From Chara braunii (taxonomy: Eukaryota; Streptophyta; Charophyceae; Charales; Characeae), in NCBI GenBank assembly GCA_003427395.1, contig BFEA01001003.1, positions 55,376 to 77,543 on the forward strand: a stretch of DNA of 22,168 bases, in the 5' to 3' direction. The position numbers and the translations under genes were made by a program. Shown piece after piece: positions 8,541 through 17,881 of this stretch; position 1 is the first letter of the stretch, and every line of letters begins with the position of its first letter. The notes beneath the pieces were generated by a model, which ran no database searches, was not told the DNA's origin, and saw only the letters and a list, made by a program, of their open reading frames with translations.

Positions 8541-9488
8541 CCTAAGAAAACTGGCCTTTTCCCGCAGCACATGTGCCTCAAATGCGGCCACTTCGTAGAA
8601 TGGGTCTGTTGGGTACAACATGGACATTCCTCGACGCCTGACAATGCCGAGCAATCCAAACGCAGGCAGTAAGGATATCCAAGCCTGGCAAGGGTCCAAA
8701 TAAACAGGGGTCTAGCTAAATGTGTCCAAGAATAAACCCTTAATATCGAGTCGTTGTCTAGATGCAACCCATCGGTCGAAAGTGCCCATAAATAGCTCAA
8801 CGATGTCGAGCAACCATCATCGTGAAAATCGGGAGGATCCGAAGGGCATGCAGGTTTGAAATAGCAAGACACCAAAGATCAATAGAATTCACATAATGAA
8901 ATCCCGTGTCGACGGCTAGGGCAGGGCGTGTGCCAAAAGTCCGTCCCGTCACACTGACGTCTGACCGTACGCCCCAAAACAGTCATCCCGCATACACAAC
9001 CGAACCAGCTCACATGGGCAGCAATGCAAGGTTCACACTCACACAAAAATAAGGGGTCAAAGGATGTAAATAAAACAACCTGGATCGGGGTAATGTCACA
9101 GTGAAACAAAATCAAAACCCAAAAACAAGAGATAAGCCAAAATCGAGAAGACTAGATCCCTTTTCATCATTCCTTCATTTATTTTCGATTTTTAATATTG
9201 TCGTGAAAATAAACAGATTTCAGGCCTTGAGTTGGCCACACAAAATCGCCTACAGAGAAGTCCACGGGCGCGCCCACAGCCGAGGGTCAAAGGAAACAAA
9301 AGTATGACAAAATTGGTCATCATAAGGGGTGTAAAAAATATGGTAAAATAATAGGATAAAATATATAACAATAGGGGTCACATCAACGAGTGGAGGAGCG
9401 GAAAACAGGGGTCGACCTGGGCACCCCATTTTTTCGTCACTTGTCTGACAAAGGAAGAGTCAAAAATAGACGTAGTAGACAGACGTAG
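8541..9488. other. Unclassified DNA, no gene recognised
   Basis: The minus-strand frame 8327-8875 (182 codons) crosses the 50-bp repeat and has no recognisable domain, so I treat it as chance. The 9060-9440 section is AT-rich. No RNA gene or mobile-element end could be fixed. Confidence 0.4.
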
Positions 9489-9782
9489 ACTTCTAAAACT
9501 CTCATCTCGGGTGGCAGACTAATTTTGGTCGCCCGACACTGGTACTCGATGGAGGCTCACTTCTACGATCACCTTACATGGAAACCATGGAAGGTGCTGA
9601 GGGAAATCCCGTATGGGCTCATGGGAGGGGACGCCCTCGCTGAAAGGGTTGCAGTCGGAGCCTCAATAGTTGAGGCGTATGCACTCTTTGAAGGAGACGA
9701 GCACCTGCAGGAAGACGTGGTTACAACAGCCCGCAGGACCAAGTCATGTCTAAACCAGCAGGCAGGCATCACCCTCAATTAG
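9489..9782 (+). pseudogene. LINE ORF1 C-terminal remnant
   Basis: The frame is open for about 97 codons from after a stop at 9486-9488 to a stop ending at 9782. It contains ARHWYSMEAHFYDHLTW, then WKVLREIPYGLMGG and ERVAVGASIVEAYALFEG. No ATG start is available near its left end, so it is the tail of a truncated protein. It ends 45 nt before the ORF2 ATG, the usual place of ORF1 in a bicistronic LINE. The pattern of a tryptophan-containing strand, then an LP/IP-turn and a helix is loosely reminiscent of gag-like RRM/DUF4283 proteins of plant LINEs, but I cannot confirm this. ORF1 proteins normally bind the element RNA. Confidence 0.55.
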
Positions 9783-9827
9783 TTATCCTACTGAAGTGTC
9801 TCCCAACCAACCCCTAAATAACTTCCC

Positions 9828-11056
9828 ATGGCATTACCAACGTCACGACAACAGGCACAGGTCCCACAAGTTACCAAAAGATACACTTTAAAACCTAGTG
9901 AGCCTGAGTTAACGGTGATGTCATGGAATGTCAACGGATTGGCTACAATTTTATCCAACACAGAAAAACGGGACAACATGACTAACTATCTCAATTGGTT
10001 CACCAAAAGAAATCGTCAGGTATAGTATACCTCCAAGAAACCCACCTGACAGACTCCATTGAGCGCAAGGCAATGATTAAGAAAATCCTAACCAGATTAA
10101 AATATGTCCAGACAGGGTACTAGGCCACGTCTTCAAGAGCAGGCTCATCAAGTACAGTTGTTCTCTGGCATCAAAACTCAAAGGCAACAAAATCACTTAG
10201 CATATCAGATCTCAGAATAGATGAAGAAGAATGAAAATGAATAGAAATATTTTTCGCTTACAAAGAAGAAAGTTTTCAATTAATACATGTCTATGTCGCT
10301 AACGATCTCACCCAAAGACAAACATTCATACATAACATAACAGCTAGATGCAACACCCAAAAACATCTCATCTTGGTAGGAGACTGGAACATCACCCTAG
10401 ATCCAGTTAGAGATAGACTCTCTTCTTCACAAAGAGGTAGGGAAGACATTCCGGTCTTAGAGGCACAAGTAAAACAAGCACTTATGGTAGAGAAGGATCT
10501 AATAGAACCGCTAAGAACAACACAACAAGAAACATATAGATACACATATAGGAAGAAAAACAGGTCCCAACACATAACAAGTTTAACAATAGATTACTTC
10601 CTCATATTTGAATCTCTTAGAGGCCCGGTTCATGATACAGGACTAGGCAAGCTTCCATACCATAATGGTTTGGACCATACTCCCATCTTCCTAAACCTTC
10701 ACTTTGACCAGGGATTACAAAAGGGCACAAGTTTCTTTCAAATCAACAATTCACTATTGAACACAAAAGAAATGAAGGAAGCAATAACATATGCTTGTAT
10801 AAACGCAGAAAGGGAGAGAGCTGATTTCCCAACACTAGTTGCTAGCCTATCCCAAACAACCTCTACAGCCTCTAAGATAATAGCAGCCAAAAGGGATCAA
10901 AGGATAAAAGAATTGAAAACAGAAGTCAATATAGCAATAAAAAACCTCGTAAATAACCCAGGAGAGATAACCTATGAGGAGATCCTAATAAGGTCTAAAG
11001 CAAAATTAGCCAACTGGAGTGCTTGGAAAGCGAAGGGCCTGCGCATGAGAGCTTGA
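9828..11056 (+). pseudogene. LINE ORF2, AP-endonuclease domain
   Basis: ORF2 starts with ATG at 9828. About 30 codons in comes MSWNVNGLA, the first motif of exonuclease-endonuclease-phosphatase nucleases. After a frameshift at the TAG 10023-10025 the next frame gives VYLQETHLTD (catalytic Glu), then a stop at 10121-10123, HVYVAND..RQTF, LVGDWNITLDP (10373 onward, GDxN motif), IDYFLIF and GLDHTPIF (the SDH motif, with Leu for Ser but Asp and His kept). Most catalytic residues are thus visible but split by at least one frameshift and several stops, so no enzyme is made. In an active LINE this domain nicks target DNA to prime reverse transcription. 10373-11056 stays open for 227 codons and extends into the helical linker towards the RT. 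Confidence 0.85.
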
Positions 11057-12540
11057 ATCAAAGAATAGGAAGAAGGAGAAAAAATGATTCTTCTTCCAAA
11101 AAATTAAAGTAAGGGGAATAAACGCAACCATCCATCAGTAAAGAGGAGAGGAAGGGTTCACGTCAAACCCAACGGAAATGCTATCTATAGCATAATCATT
11201 TGACAAAAACCTCTATACTTCCAAAACCGAATAACCAACACCAAGGTCGGTCCTTTAAGCAAGGGAGAAATTTATCAAATATTTTGATAAAACAATCCCT
11301 ACCAACCTGACTAACCAACTAGACATGCCCATAACAAACAAAAAAAAAAACAAAAACTTAGATTCGATGAAACCAGGGGAAACACCAGGGCTAGATGGCC
11401 TATCCAAAGAATTTTGGCAAACCTACTTGTCATTTCCGGGGAGAAATTTTGTAAGTTTGTGAGAACGGTCTGGGCTAATAAGGGATTAGGTCCTTACCTA
11501 AGTACAAGAATAGTCACGCTACTATACAAGAAGGGATACCCAACTGACATCATGAACTATAGACCAATTACAGTCCTAACGGTAGCATACAATCCCAACT
11601 AAACTCCTAACAAATAGAATAAGAAACATAACAAAATTATGTTTTCATATTGACCAAACAGGTTTTATCCCGGACTGATTTATACTAGACAATGTAATGG
11701 CACTAGCGGAATCGGTAAGATATATCAATGATAAAACAATTAATGCAGCCATCCTCTTCCTTGACTTCGAAAAAGCCTATGACCAGGTTAACTGGGGATT
11801 TCCTACAACAATGCATCGGGAAAATGTGGGTGGGGCCCATCTTTCGAAAGTGGGTTAAAATTCTATACAGCGACGTCTATGGATCGGTACAAGTAAATGG
11901 TCATACATCTAATACTTACAAGATGTCAAGGTCAGTGAGGCAAGGAGATCCCCTGGTAGCACCAATCTTTCTTTTCATCATGGAAGCCATAATTTCCTTT
12001 CTCATAAAATATCCCTCCATATAAAGAATCACCTTGACATCTGACGACAATACTCACAACTACAACATTCCCCCCGCCATCCTGTTCACTGATGATCTAT
12101 CAGTTTAATTAAGAGCCAGTACTTCCTTTTTTGAAGCCCTCACGAGAGCAATGAGTGCATATCAGCTAACCTCATAAATGCGAATAAACTGGAAAAAAAA
12201 CAGTAGGATGGTGGTTAACAAATGGCAACAGCAAAACCCCTCAAAATTGGCCAGAAGGCATGACGTGGTCAGACCCCATTGACCCAATGAGAGTACTAGG
12301 AATCCATCTTAACGAGTTAGGAGCGCCGCAGAGATGACCCCTAGCCTGCTCGCCAAGATGATAACAAAACTGAACGCTTGGGAGAAGGTACACACCTCGC
12401 TATTTGGACATGCCCTGACTCTGAACTCATCTAACTTCTCAATGATGTGGTATGTTGCTGCCTTCTGGAATCCCGATCAAAAGGCTATCAAAGATCTTAA
12501 AAGGAAGGCCGCAACCTACCTATAGACGGGGGATGTATCT
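11057..12540 (+). pseudogene. LINE ORF2, reverse transcriptase domain
   Basis: RT motifs appear in the right order but in different frames: PGLDGLSKEFW (about 11389), IVTLLYKKGYPTDIMNYRPITVL (to about 11581; shown in parts it is TLLYKKG and NYRPI), QTGFIP and ILDNVMALAES, FLDFEKAYDQVNW (about 11759, catalytic Asp), SVRQGDPL (about 11934), FTDDLSV (about 12090, the FADD box with both Asp intact) and VLGIHLN. The thumb region then reads LLAKMITKLNAWEK, MMWYVAAFWNP and KRKAATYL. Frameshifts and stops throughout show decay. The similarity is to L1-like LINEs. After about 12540 (TGDVSRKGHWIP) the protein signal is lost and the expected linker is missing from this position. Confidence 0.88.
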
Positions 12541-13012
12541 AGAAAAGGTCATTGGATTCCTCCGAAGAGCTAATTATGGCAGTGCTTCCTCTTTTCTAGC
12601 CCGGTTGTCCTATTTGGTACCTGTTAGTCTTCCTTGGGCCCAAACCTACCTCTTCCTCTCAGCACCTTGATTGTCAGATTTTCTTGTCCTTATTGGAACT
12701 ACTAGTTTGGTGCCTCCCCTTGGAATTGCTTAGGCCCAAGGCCCTGTCCAACTTGCCTGCTAGAAAGTCTGCTAGTTGTCACACTCTTAGTTATTTTCCT
12801 CTCTTTTTGGCGTAAAAATGCTACCTCTGCTGAAGGTTTGAACCCTAGCGTTTTCATCTGGATATGTGATACAACCCTTAAACCTGGGGATCATTTCTTC
12901 ACTTTGTTACCAACCACCGACGCCTATGCTTGTACTAGTCTAGACTGTCTTTCCCTGGTAGCTTTGCTGCTTTGCTAGACTAATTTACCCTATCTATGCC
13001 TTTTCTTCTTCT
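12541..13012. other. Unidentified segment interrupting LINE ORF2
   Basis: Pyrimidine-rich on the plus strand, with stops in all frames. The LINE protein reading fades out here. A weak resemblance on the minus strand (TTTTACGCC...AGAGGA) to 14139-14157 hints that it may also be inverted LINE 3' sequence, but I could not align it. Confidence 0.4.
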
Positions 13013-14037
13013 GTCTGGAGGTCCTTGGAACTGCCTACTTTCTGGGTTTTGACTTGGTTGACTTACTAGCCTGTGTTCTAACGGGGGAGTTCTTTTAATA
13101 GTTTTCTCTAAGTGGAATCAATGTGATCATTAAAGGATTCGGGGATGCTGACGAGTCAGTGGGATTATGCTTGTGTTGCACTTGTGTTTCCTTAGTGTGA
13201 AGACCAGGCTACGTCCTTTGATTACACCACAATACGCAATACTCTGTTTCAATTTGCTGTTGTAATAGACGTTAGGGTTCCTGTTTGTGCATTGGTTGTT
13301 TGTCTATTGTTTCCTGACACCTAATTCAATGGTTAAATGTGAGGACAAGAAAAGAGGATAGAAGCCCACTAAAAGAACTTTGTTCCACATGCAAAGAGAG
13401 CCAGATAGAGGACCCTTATCATTGTTTCCTCAGATGCTCCAGAATACAACCCTTATAGCAAAGATTCAAGAACATATGGGAAAAAACAGCTACTGTAGAA
13501 TTCACTAACAATCCCATACTACTATTGCTAGGCTTCAACATACCGAAAATTTTGACGAACTTCGAAAGTAATCTCTTTGAAGTCGTCGGGAAGACTTCTC
13601 TTTGGACTATTTGGAGGAAGAGATGTTAAGAACAATAGACACACAACCAATGCACAATCAGGAAGCCTGGGTTCTATTACAACAACAGATTGAAACAGAG
13701 TATTGGGTACTGTGGTGCAGAGTGAGAAGCAAAATGAGAAAGGATGAGTCCAAAGCAAAAAAACATAGGAAAAACTTTGAGATCAACTATCTGGCAAAAG
13801 GTAAAATCGCAAGGATGAAAGGACATAGCCTGGTCTTCACACTATGGGAAGGAAACACAAGTGCAACGCAAGCAGAATCCCACTCACTCGTCAGCATCCC
13901 TGAATCCTGTGATATTCAAATAGATTCCTCTTAGAGAAAACCATTAAAGGAACTCCCCCGTTAGAAAACAGGCTAGTAAGTCAACCAAGTCAAAACCCTG
14001 AAAGTAGGCAGTTCCAAGGTCATCAAAGTCTGGAGGT
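13013..14037. repeat. Inverted duplication of the LINE 3' end, flanked by 10-bp direct repeats
   Basis: The minus-strand arm at 13312-13023 matches the plus-strand arm at about 13629-14020. Shared words include AACAATAGAC, ACAACCAATGCACAA, GAAACAGAGTATTG, TAGCCTGGTCTTCACACTA, AACTCCCCCGTTAGAA and GTAGGCAGTTCCAAGG. Both arms span the ORF2 stop codon. The inverted arm lacks about 120 bp of the other. The core 13313-13628 carries the zinc knuckle. GTCTGGAGGT occurs at 13013-13022 and again at 14028-14037, in direct orientation, just outside the arms. Confidence 0.85.
13327..13934 (+). pseudogene. LINE ORF2 zinc knuckle (zf-RVT) and C-terminus
   Basis: The frame from 13327 reads into CSTCKESQIEDPYHCFLRC (13381-13437), a C-x2-C...H-x4-C knuckle as found downstream of RT in plant-type LINEs (zf-RVT). 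Next come an in-frame TAG at 13456-13458, FKNIWEK, LLLLGFN and SLWTIWRKR, typical of the sequence after the knuckle. A frameshift near 13625 joins it to the 13602-13934 frame, which carries MHNQEAWVLLQQQIE and a Lys-rich segment and stops at 13932-13934. This is the natural ORF2 end, as the inverted copy has the same stop. In an active LINE the knuckle helps bind nucleic acid. Confidence 0.75.
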
Positions 14038-14083
14038 ATGCTAAGGTAAGAAAGCCCTAAAACAAAGAGGAGATCCTGAGACA

Positions 14084-15060
14084 GCCTCTATTCTGTGATT
14101 TGTGGATAGCGGAGGAAGAGGAAAAGCCTTTTACGCTGACCGCAGAGGACACAAGATAGGGAGTTTGGCTAGAAAAAGGAATCTGGCAGATGAAACATAT
14201 ACGGGATGATGAAAGGAAAGAATGGAAGGAAGAGAAAAAACTTAGAAGCACACTCAAGGGTTGTCATCGCCTAGTGAACAACCTACAACATATAACGGCC
14301 AGCATGGAATGGATTCCAATCCTAAAAACCAATAGACAATTGACAATGGGAGGCTGGGCGGTAATGACTCACACAATTGCTCTATAGCACGTATTGGCTT
14401 ACAAGGAAAAGGTAGAAGGTAAGGATAATAAACAGCTTAGAAGCCCACTCAAGGGTTGTCATCGTCTAGTGAAAAACCTACAACAAATAACGGCCAACAT
14501 CCCTTCGGAATGGATCCCAATCCTAAAAAAACAATAGACAATGGAGGACGGGAGACTGGGCGGTAATGACTCACACAATTGCTCTATAGCACGTATTGGC
14601 TTACGAGGAAAAGGTAGAAGGTAAGGATAATTGGATCACATTTACTATGCATACAATAAAGGACCCTCATAAGGACTATAGCAAAGTAAATAAAAATAAG
14701 GACAGGTCACAGTCAGAGAGGACAATCTAAGAAAAGTAAGAGCAGTAGAGAATGATAAACTGACGTTGTACGACCCCCAAACCGCTCTCGAGAATCTAGA
14801 GGTAGACCAAATAGAATGGGCATGGAATCAGAAACAGAGAATTACTGGGAATAACTTGAAATTTAACATCCTGCTATACACCACAAGCTTGGGACATGCC
14901 CGAACCCAGTGATAGTTGAGAGATGGTGGAATCACTTACAAGTGGACCCAAGAAACTTCAATCAGATTCCATGGAACCAAGTAGCCACAATCCACCCACC
15001 AAAATTTAGAAGCTTGCAAGGACAGACCCGGCCAGTGTATCCCAGGACAAGTCAGTAGTA
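14084..15060 (+). pseudogene. Displaced LINE ORF2 linker fragments
   Basis: Downstream of the ORF2 stop, broken frames again look LINE-like. They read LFCDLWIAEEEEKPF, GVWLEKGIWQMKHIRDD, STLKGCHRLVNNLQ, WIPILKTN, then (14756-14912) LTLYDPQTALENLEV, EWAWNQ and LKFNILLYTTSLGHAR, and finally VIVERWWNHLQVDP and PPKF. Segments of this kind normally lie between RT thumb and zinc knuckle (the LKF..LL...LGHAR part resembles the strand just before the knuckle). Their place after the stop implies shuffling, or a second overlapping copy of the same family. Many stops; no product expected. Confidence 0.55.
14241..14634 (+). repeat. About 195-bp tandem duplication within the LINE remnant
   Basis: Copy 1 (14241-14435) and copy 2 (14436-14634) both run from CTTAGAAGC.CACTCAAGGG through GGCGGTAATGACTCACACAA to GGAAAAGGTAGAAGGTAAGG. 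Differences include small indels (copy 2 gains CATCCCTTC near 14494 and loses bases near 14530) and scattered substitutions. Confidence 0.9.
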
Positions 15061-15539
15061 TTACCCCAAATAGAGAAGGTGTTCAGGCCAACATCAGGAC
15101 CAGAAAAACAGATAGAGGGGGAGAGAGAGTTAGGAGTTAGGGCTTAGGGTTTAAGGAATAGGCATTAGAAGCTATCTCCTGAGACAGATAATGACAGAAC
15201 CCTAACATTGTATCTATTTTGCAAAACAGACAGTTAACGAGTCAGGCTAGCAACACTTAAATCTGATCTGGCAGCTGAGTAGCTGAGAGGAGTACGCTAG
15301 TCAAGCCTCAGCAGATAAGTCACGTATCTCACTCAGAGATATCGGAAGTCAGCCGACCTACAGTCCTGAGGATTTAAGTCAAGCAGGCTAACTTAGGCAG
15401 GGGTGAGGGGTGGTACATCCTTCCCAAAGGAAGTAATCAATGTCATCCACTGGGGCCTCCCAACCATAATGGAGAGAAGCGTGCGTTAGTTCTTATTGTA
15501 TCCATCATTGACTTGCCGGGGGAATAGGAACCGGACTAT
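15061..15539. other. Unclassified spacer after the LINE
   Basis: Short ORFs only. A G/T-rich phrase at 15129-15154 (GTTAGG, TTAGGG, TTAGGGTTTA) is degenerate plant-telomere-like, too short to call a telomeric repeat. Nothing else is recognised. Confidence 0.4.
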
Positions 15540-16193
15540 CCCTCCCGCATCGGTGGAGGAGAAGGTGCAGGTGGCAGAGGTGATCCCACAGGAGAGCTGA
15601 GAGAACGCAGGCTGGAAGACAGTGGGAAGGAAGGGAGGAAAGGAGATCTGGGTTCAGAAGAAGCAGGTGGAACCTGGACCGGTGCAGAAAGACGGGGGGA
15701 ACTCGGGAAGGAACGACTGTGGGGGCCTGGGCCCGGTGGCGGAGCAATATATCCTAGACCAGGGAACGTCCTCTCCCTCCCCACCGGGACAGGCACATAT
15801 GGTGGAGCACAAGGGAGTGGAGGGTGGCCCAGATGACCAAGAGGGTGGGACAGCCAACGCCAGCTGGATGTCAAAGGATCATTGCAATAAGGAACGCGGC
15901 GCTGGCCCCCGCCCCACGCTGACGGAAACGGGACAGGTGGAGGCGCAGATGGGGATGGAGGGAATGGAGGAGGAGCCAGGGAGGTCCGGGGAAGAGAATA
16001 CTGGACATTCAACGGAGGCAACAGAAGGGGGATCACAGTCAGACCGAACGACAGACCGAACGACAGACCGAACGACAGACCGAACGACAGATACCAACCC
16101 CTTCCAAGCAGCTTTCGGCCCTGAGCCGATGGAGGTCAGCCCCCTCGCGGAAAACACCAGTGTATCGCTGGAGGGACTATCCCCGGAAATGAT
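15540..16193 (+). CDS. Hypothetical Gly/Glu/Pro-rich low-complexity reading frame
   Basis: A plus-strand frame is open from 15622 (GTG; no ATG before about residue 54) to 16431 in principle, but I trust it only to the T-run at 16195. Upstream, another frame is Gly-rich and open from about 15520 to 15834, so a frameshift near 15800 is possible. The protein is Gly, Glu and Thr rich, contains four TDRT units from a 12-bp DNA repeat, then the more protein-like TNPFQAAFGPEPMEVSPLAEN and LEGLSPEMI. No domain is recognised; it would be mostly disordered. Together with the CCCH ORF 54 bp downstream it could be the N-terminal part of a LINE ORF1 or gag-like protein (inference). The opposite strand is Pro/Ser-rich and equally uncertain. 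Confidence 0.35.
16040..16087 (+). repeat. 12-bp tandem repeat, four perfect copies
   Basis: CAGACCGAACGA four times in a row, encoding Thr-Asp-Arg-Thr repeats in the frame above. Being a multiple of three, it keeps the frame. Confidence 0.95.
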
Positions 16194-16219
16194 CTTCTTT
16201 TTTTTACTTCTTTTTTTTA
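16194..16219. repeat. T-rich tract between two reading frames
   Basis: CTTC, eight T, ACTTC, eight T, AA. It separates the Gly/Glu-rich frame from the CCCH ORF. It may be an A-tail remnant on the minus strand or a pyrimidine tract. Confidence 0.5.
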
Positions 16220-16246
16220 ACAATATTCCATTACACAAGCTTGAAA

Positions 16247-16426
16247 ATGGATCCTGCATCCCTTACATCGTGTACCCACTCCACTCTTCCCTTGGTTATT
16301 GCCAAGGGACCCAAGGTGGCGGCATTGATTGCGTCCTGTTTCCAGGAAGGATGTACCACCCCTCACCCCTGTGCATTCTACCATCTTTGTCCCTTCTGTT
16401 CCACTTTGCAACCCCCACACCAGTAA
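16247..16426 (+). CDS. Small ORF with a CCCH zinc-finger pattern (59 aa)
   Basis: ATG at 16247 (the frame is also open upstream to a TTG at 16241), stop TAA at 16424-16426. The product starts [17 protein letters not shown], has KVAALIASC, then [21 protein letters not shown] near residues 35-55. C-x4-C-x5-C-x3-H fits the CCCH zinc-finger spacing range, a fold that usually binds RNA. The start is in favourable AAAATGG context. No complete family is recognised; the short length suggests it is a fragment, perhaps of a gag/ORF1-like protein. The stop codon lies inside the target-site duplication of the U6 retrocopy, so any original downstream coding sequence has been displaced. A diverged copy of the region is at 21698-21840. 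Confidence 0.45.
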   Translation: MDPASLTSCTHSTLPLVIAKGPKVAALIASCFQEGCTTPHPCAFYHLCPFCSTLQPPHQ

Positions 16427-16434
16427 AATAATGT
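16420..16434. repeat. Target-site duplication, left copy
   Basis: CCAGTAAAATAATGT, identical over 15 bp to 16564-16578. The two copies flank the U6 sequence plus its A-tail. Confidence 0.92.
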
Positions 16435-16464
16435 TTTTTTTTTGTTTTTTTTTTTTTTTTTTTT
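16435..16464 (-). repeat. A-tail of the U6 retrocopy
   Basis: Thirty bases of T on the plus strand with a single G at 16444. On the minus strand this is an A-tail attached directly after the U6 3' end (AAATTT). Confidence 0.9.
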
Positions 16465-16513
16465 AAATTTGGACCATTTCTCGATTTATGCGTGTCATCC
16501 TTGCGCAGGGGCC

Positions 16514-16545
<32 letters not shown>

Positions 16546-16563
16546 ACGGATGTCCCGAAGGAC
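16465..16563 (-). pseudogene. Full-length U6 snRNA retrocopy
   Basis: The minus strand carries the whole of U6, 99 nt: 5' hairpin GTCC-TTCG-GGAC, AAAATTGGAACGATACAGAGA (the ACAGAGA box that meets the 5' splice site), AGATTAGCATGGCCCCTGCG (which includes the AGC triad region), GGATGACACGC, and AAATCGAGAAATGGTCC. U6 is the catalytic snRNA of the spliceosome. Its 3' end form is that of green plants. Compared with the usual plant cap hairpin, one C and one G are missing in a compensating way, so the stem still closes. The 15-bp target-site duplication and A-tail mark it as a retroposed copy. I see no plant upstream sequence element or TATA box at the expected distance, so it is probably not transcribed, although the copy looks undamaged. 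Confidence 0.9.
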
Positions 16564-16578
16564 CCAGTAAAATAATGT
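16564..16578. repeat. Target-site duplication, right copy
   Basis: CCAGTAAAATAATGT, immediately next to the first U6 nucleotide (16563 on the minus strand). U6 is therefore inserted from its exact 5' end. Confidence 0.92.
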
Positions 16579-16776
16579 AACAATACATAAAAACATAAAA
16601 ATACGGTGCGCAGAATGGATGCAAGTACCACGGCATCCGAGCCGCTTCATTCTGGGCCATACTGAAGGCACTCGACTGAGGAAAACTCAGCCACACCTTT
16701 TCTCTGTACCATATCAAGTCTAATGTACAGGACCGCAATAGTCAGGCTATATGGTCTTGTTATGAACATGATTGTC
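16579..16776. other. Unclassified spacer
   Basis: Short overlapping minus-strand frames with no recognised domain. Contains a 10-bp-scale inverted pair CTGAGG/CCTCAG-like near 16675-16692. Confidence 0.35.
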
Positions 16777-17615
16777 TGTTGAAATTTTATCAACACTCAC
16801 TCACAGGAACTCCCGTACACGCCCATACATGCACAGAAGGAAGGGGAGAGGTAGTGGAGTATCACACCGCTCAGAAAAGAAACGCAGCGGAAGACTCAGC
16901 GAAGCGAAGTGACCGAATACGCACGTGCAGTGAATTCTCTCCACAGTAATCCCAACAATCATTCATAGAAGACAACCAAGTGATCACAGCCAGAAATCAA
17001 TGAAGAGATGACAACTCAAACACAGTATTAACTGTTTATTGAACTCAGAGCATCGTTTTCACTGAATAACCTCAGAACACTGTTGCGCCGCCCTCAGAGG
17101 GGTAGCGCCTCAACCCCAACACCCCGAACAGCTAAAAATAGCACCGAAACCCCAGGTAACACCCAGCGCCACCTTGACATCCAACTCAGTGGCCTGCGCC
17201 AAAGTGAAACAGGCTCCCAGAGCCAATCGCCATCCAGATGATGAAGAAGAAGCTCAGCGCCAACAGTCCCTGATGAAGATGAAGTCCAGACAATGATAAT
17301 CTCTGAGAAGATGCAGCTATGGCTGCATCGCCACTGGGACCCTACTCCTGAGGAGGGTCAGCAGTGCACCACATGCTCCAACGCATCGGACCTCTGATAG
17401 CCCAGACCGCTTTGACTCCCAGAGAGTCAGAGCGGACAGCGTGACCCCAGTCCGGTCAGCGCTCCGAAGGTCTGGCTATGTCCGCCGTCTCCACCACAGG
17501 AATCAGCAACCACGAACTGATACCGTGTGCGCAGCAACTTCCACCACGAAGTGTCAATTGCCAAAAGCCCAGGACCGATGTCCCCATCCTATCTATACTC
17601 TAACACTAGCCTAGA

Positions 17616-17629
17616 CCGACCTAGGTCGG
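17616..17629. repeat. Perfect 14-bp palindrome
   Basis: CCGACCTAGGTCGG, in a stretch (17600-17790) with many short repeated words such as CTATAGG, CATAGGGCC and GACTGACTGACC. Confidence 0.85.
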
Positions 17630-17881
17630 ACTGACTGACCGACCGGTACCGTTTCTGTTTCGGCCTCTAGGGCCTCTCCCTACCCGGCTATAGGCTATAG
17701 GACCGTCTATCAGCATAGGCCCATAGGGCCTGTCTGTCCTAGGGGTAGCCCGGGTCTGCTATCCGCAGTTAGGGTAGCTGTAGGAAAATCGAGTAAGTAC
17801 TGGGCCCATGTTTCTATATTTACAGATATGTCCCTCACAAATTTTCCATACAGGCAGGTCTCTCGGTTAGTCCTCAGCCAA

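Larger units (their letters stand above)
9489..15060 (+). mobile_element. Decayed, rearranged LINE (non-LTR retrotransposon)
   Basis: This is a two-ORF LINE in plus orientation: an ORF1 tail (9489-9782), a 45-nt spacer, then ORF2 with AP-endonuclease, reverse transcriptase and a C-terminal zinc knuckle. Such elements copy themselves by nicking the target and reverse-transcribing their RNA there. Frameshifts and stops (for example 10023-10025, 10121-10123, 13456-13458, 13627-13629) make this copy inactive. The order is abnormal: after the RT comes an inverted copy of the element's own 3' end (13023-13312), then the zinc knuckle and C-terminus (to 13934), then linker sequence that should precede the knuckle (14084-15060). 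The 5' end is truncated within ORF1 and the 3' end is not clearly defined. Confidence 0.85.

Noticed and set aside
13148-13155. CTGACGAG, resembling the conserved CUGANGA core of a hammerhead ribozyme
   Set aside because: No GAAA box at a workable distance and no flanking stems I, II and III could be drawn. An 8-mer match alone is expected by chance.
15129-15154. Interstitial telomere-like TTAGGG/TTTAGGG words
   Set aside because: Only about three degenerate units, within what may occur by chance in G/T-rich DNA.
15536-16036. 166-codon Pro/Ser-rich minus-strand ORF
   Set aside because: It is the complement of the Gly/Glu-rich frame, of low complexity and with no domain. The plus-strand reading has more protein-like text downstream.
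16465-16563. Functional U6 gene
   Set aside because: Target-site duplication and A-tail show retroposition, and no plant-type upstream element or TATA box is visible on the minus strand next to 16564.
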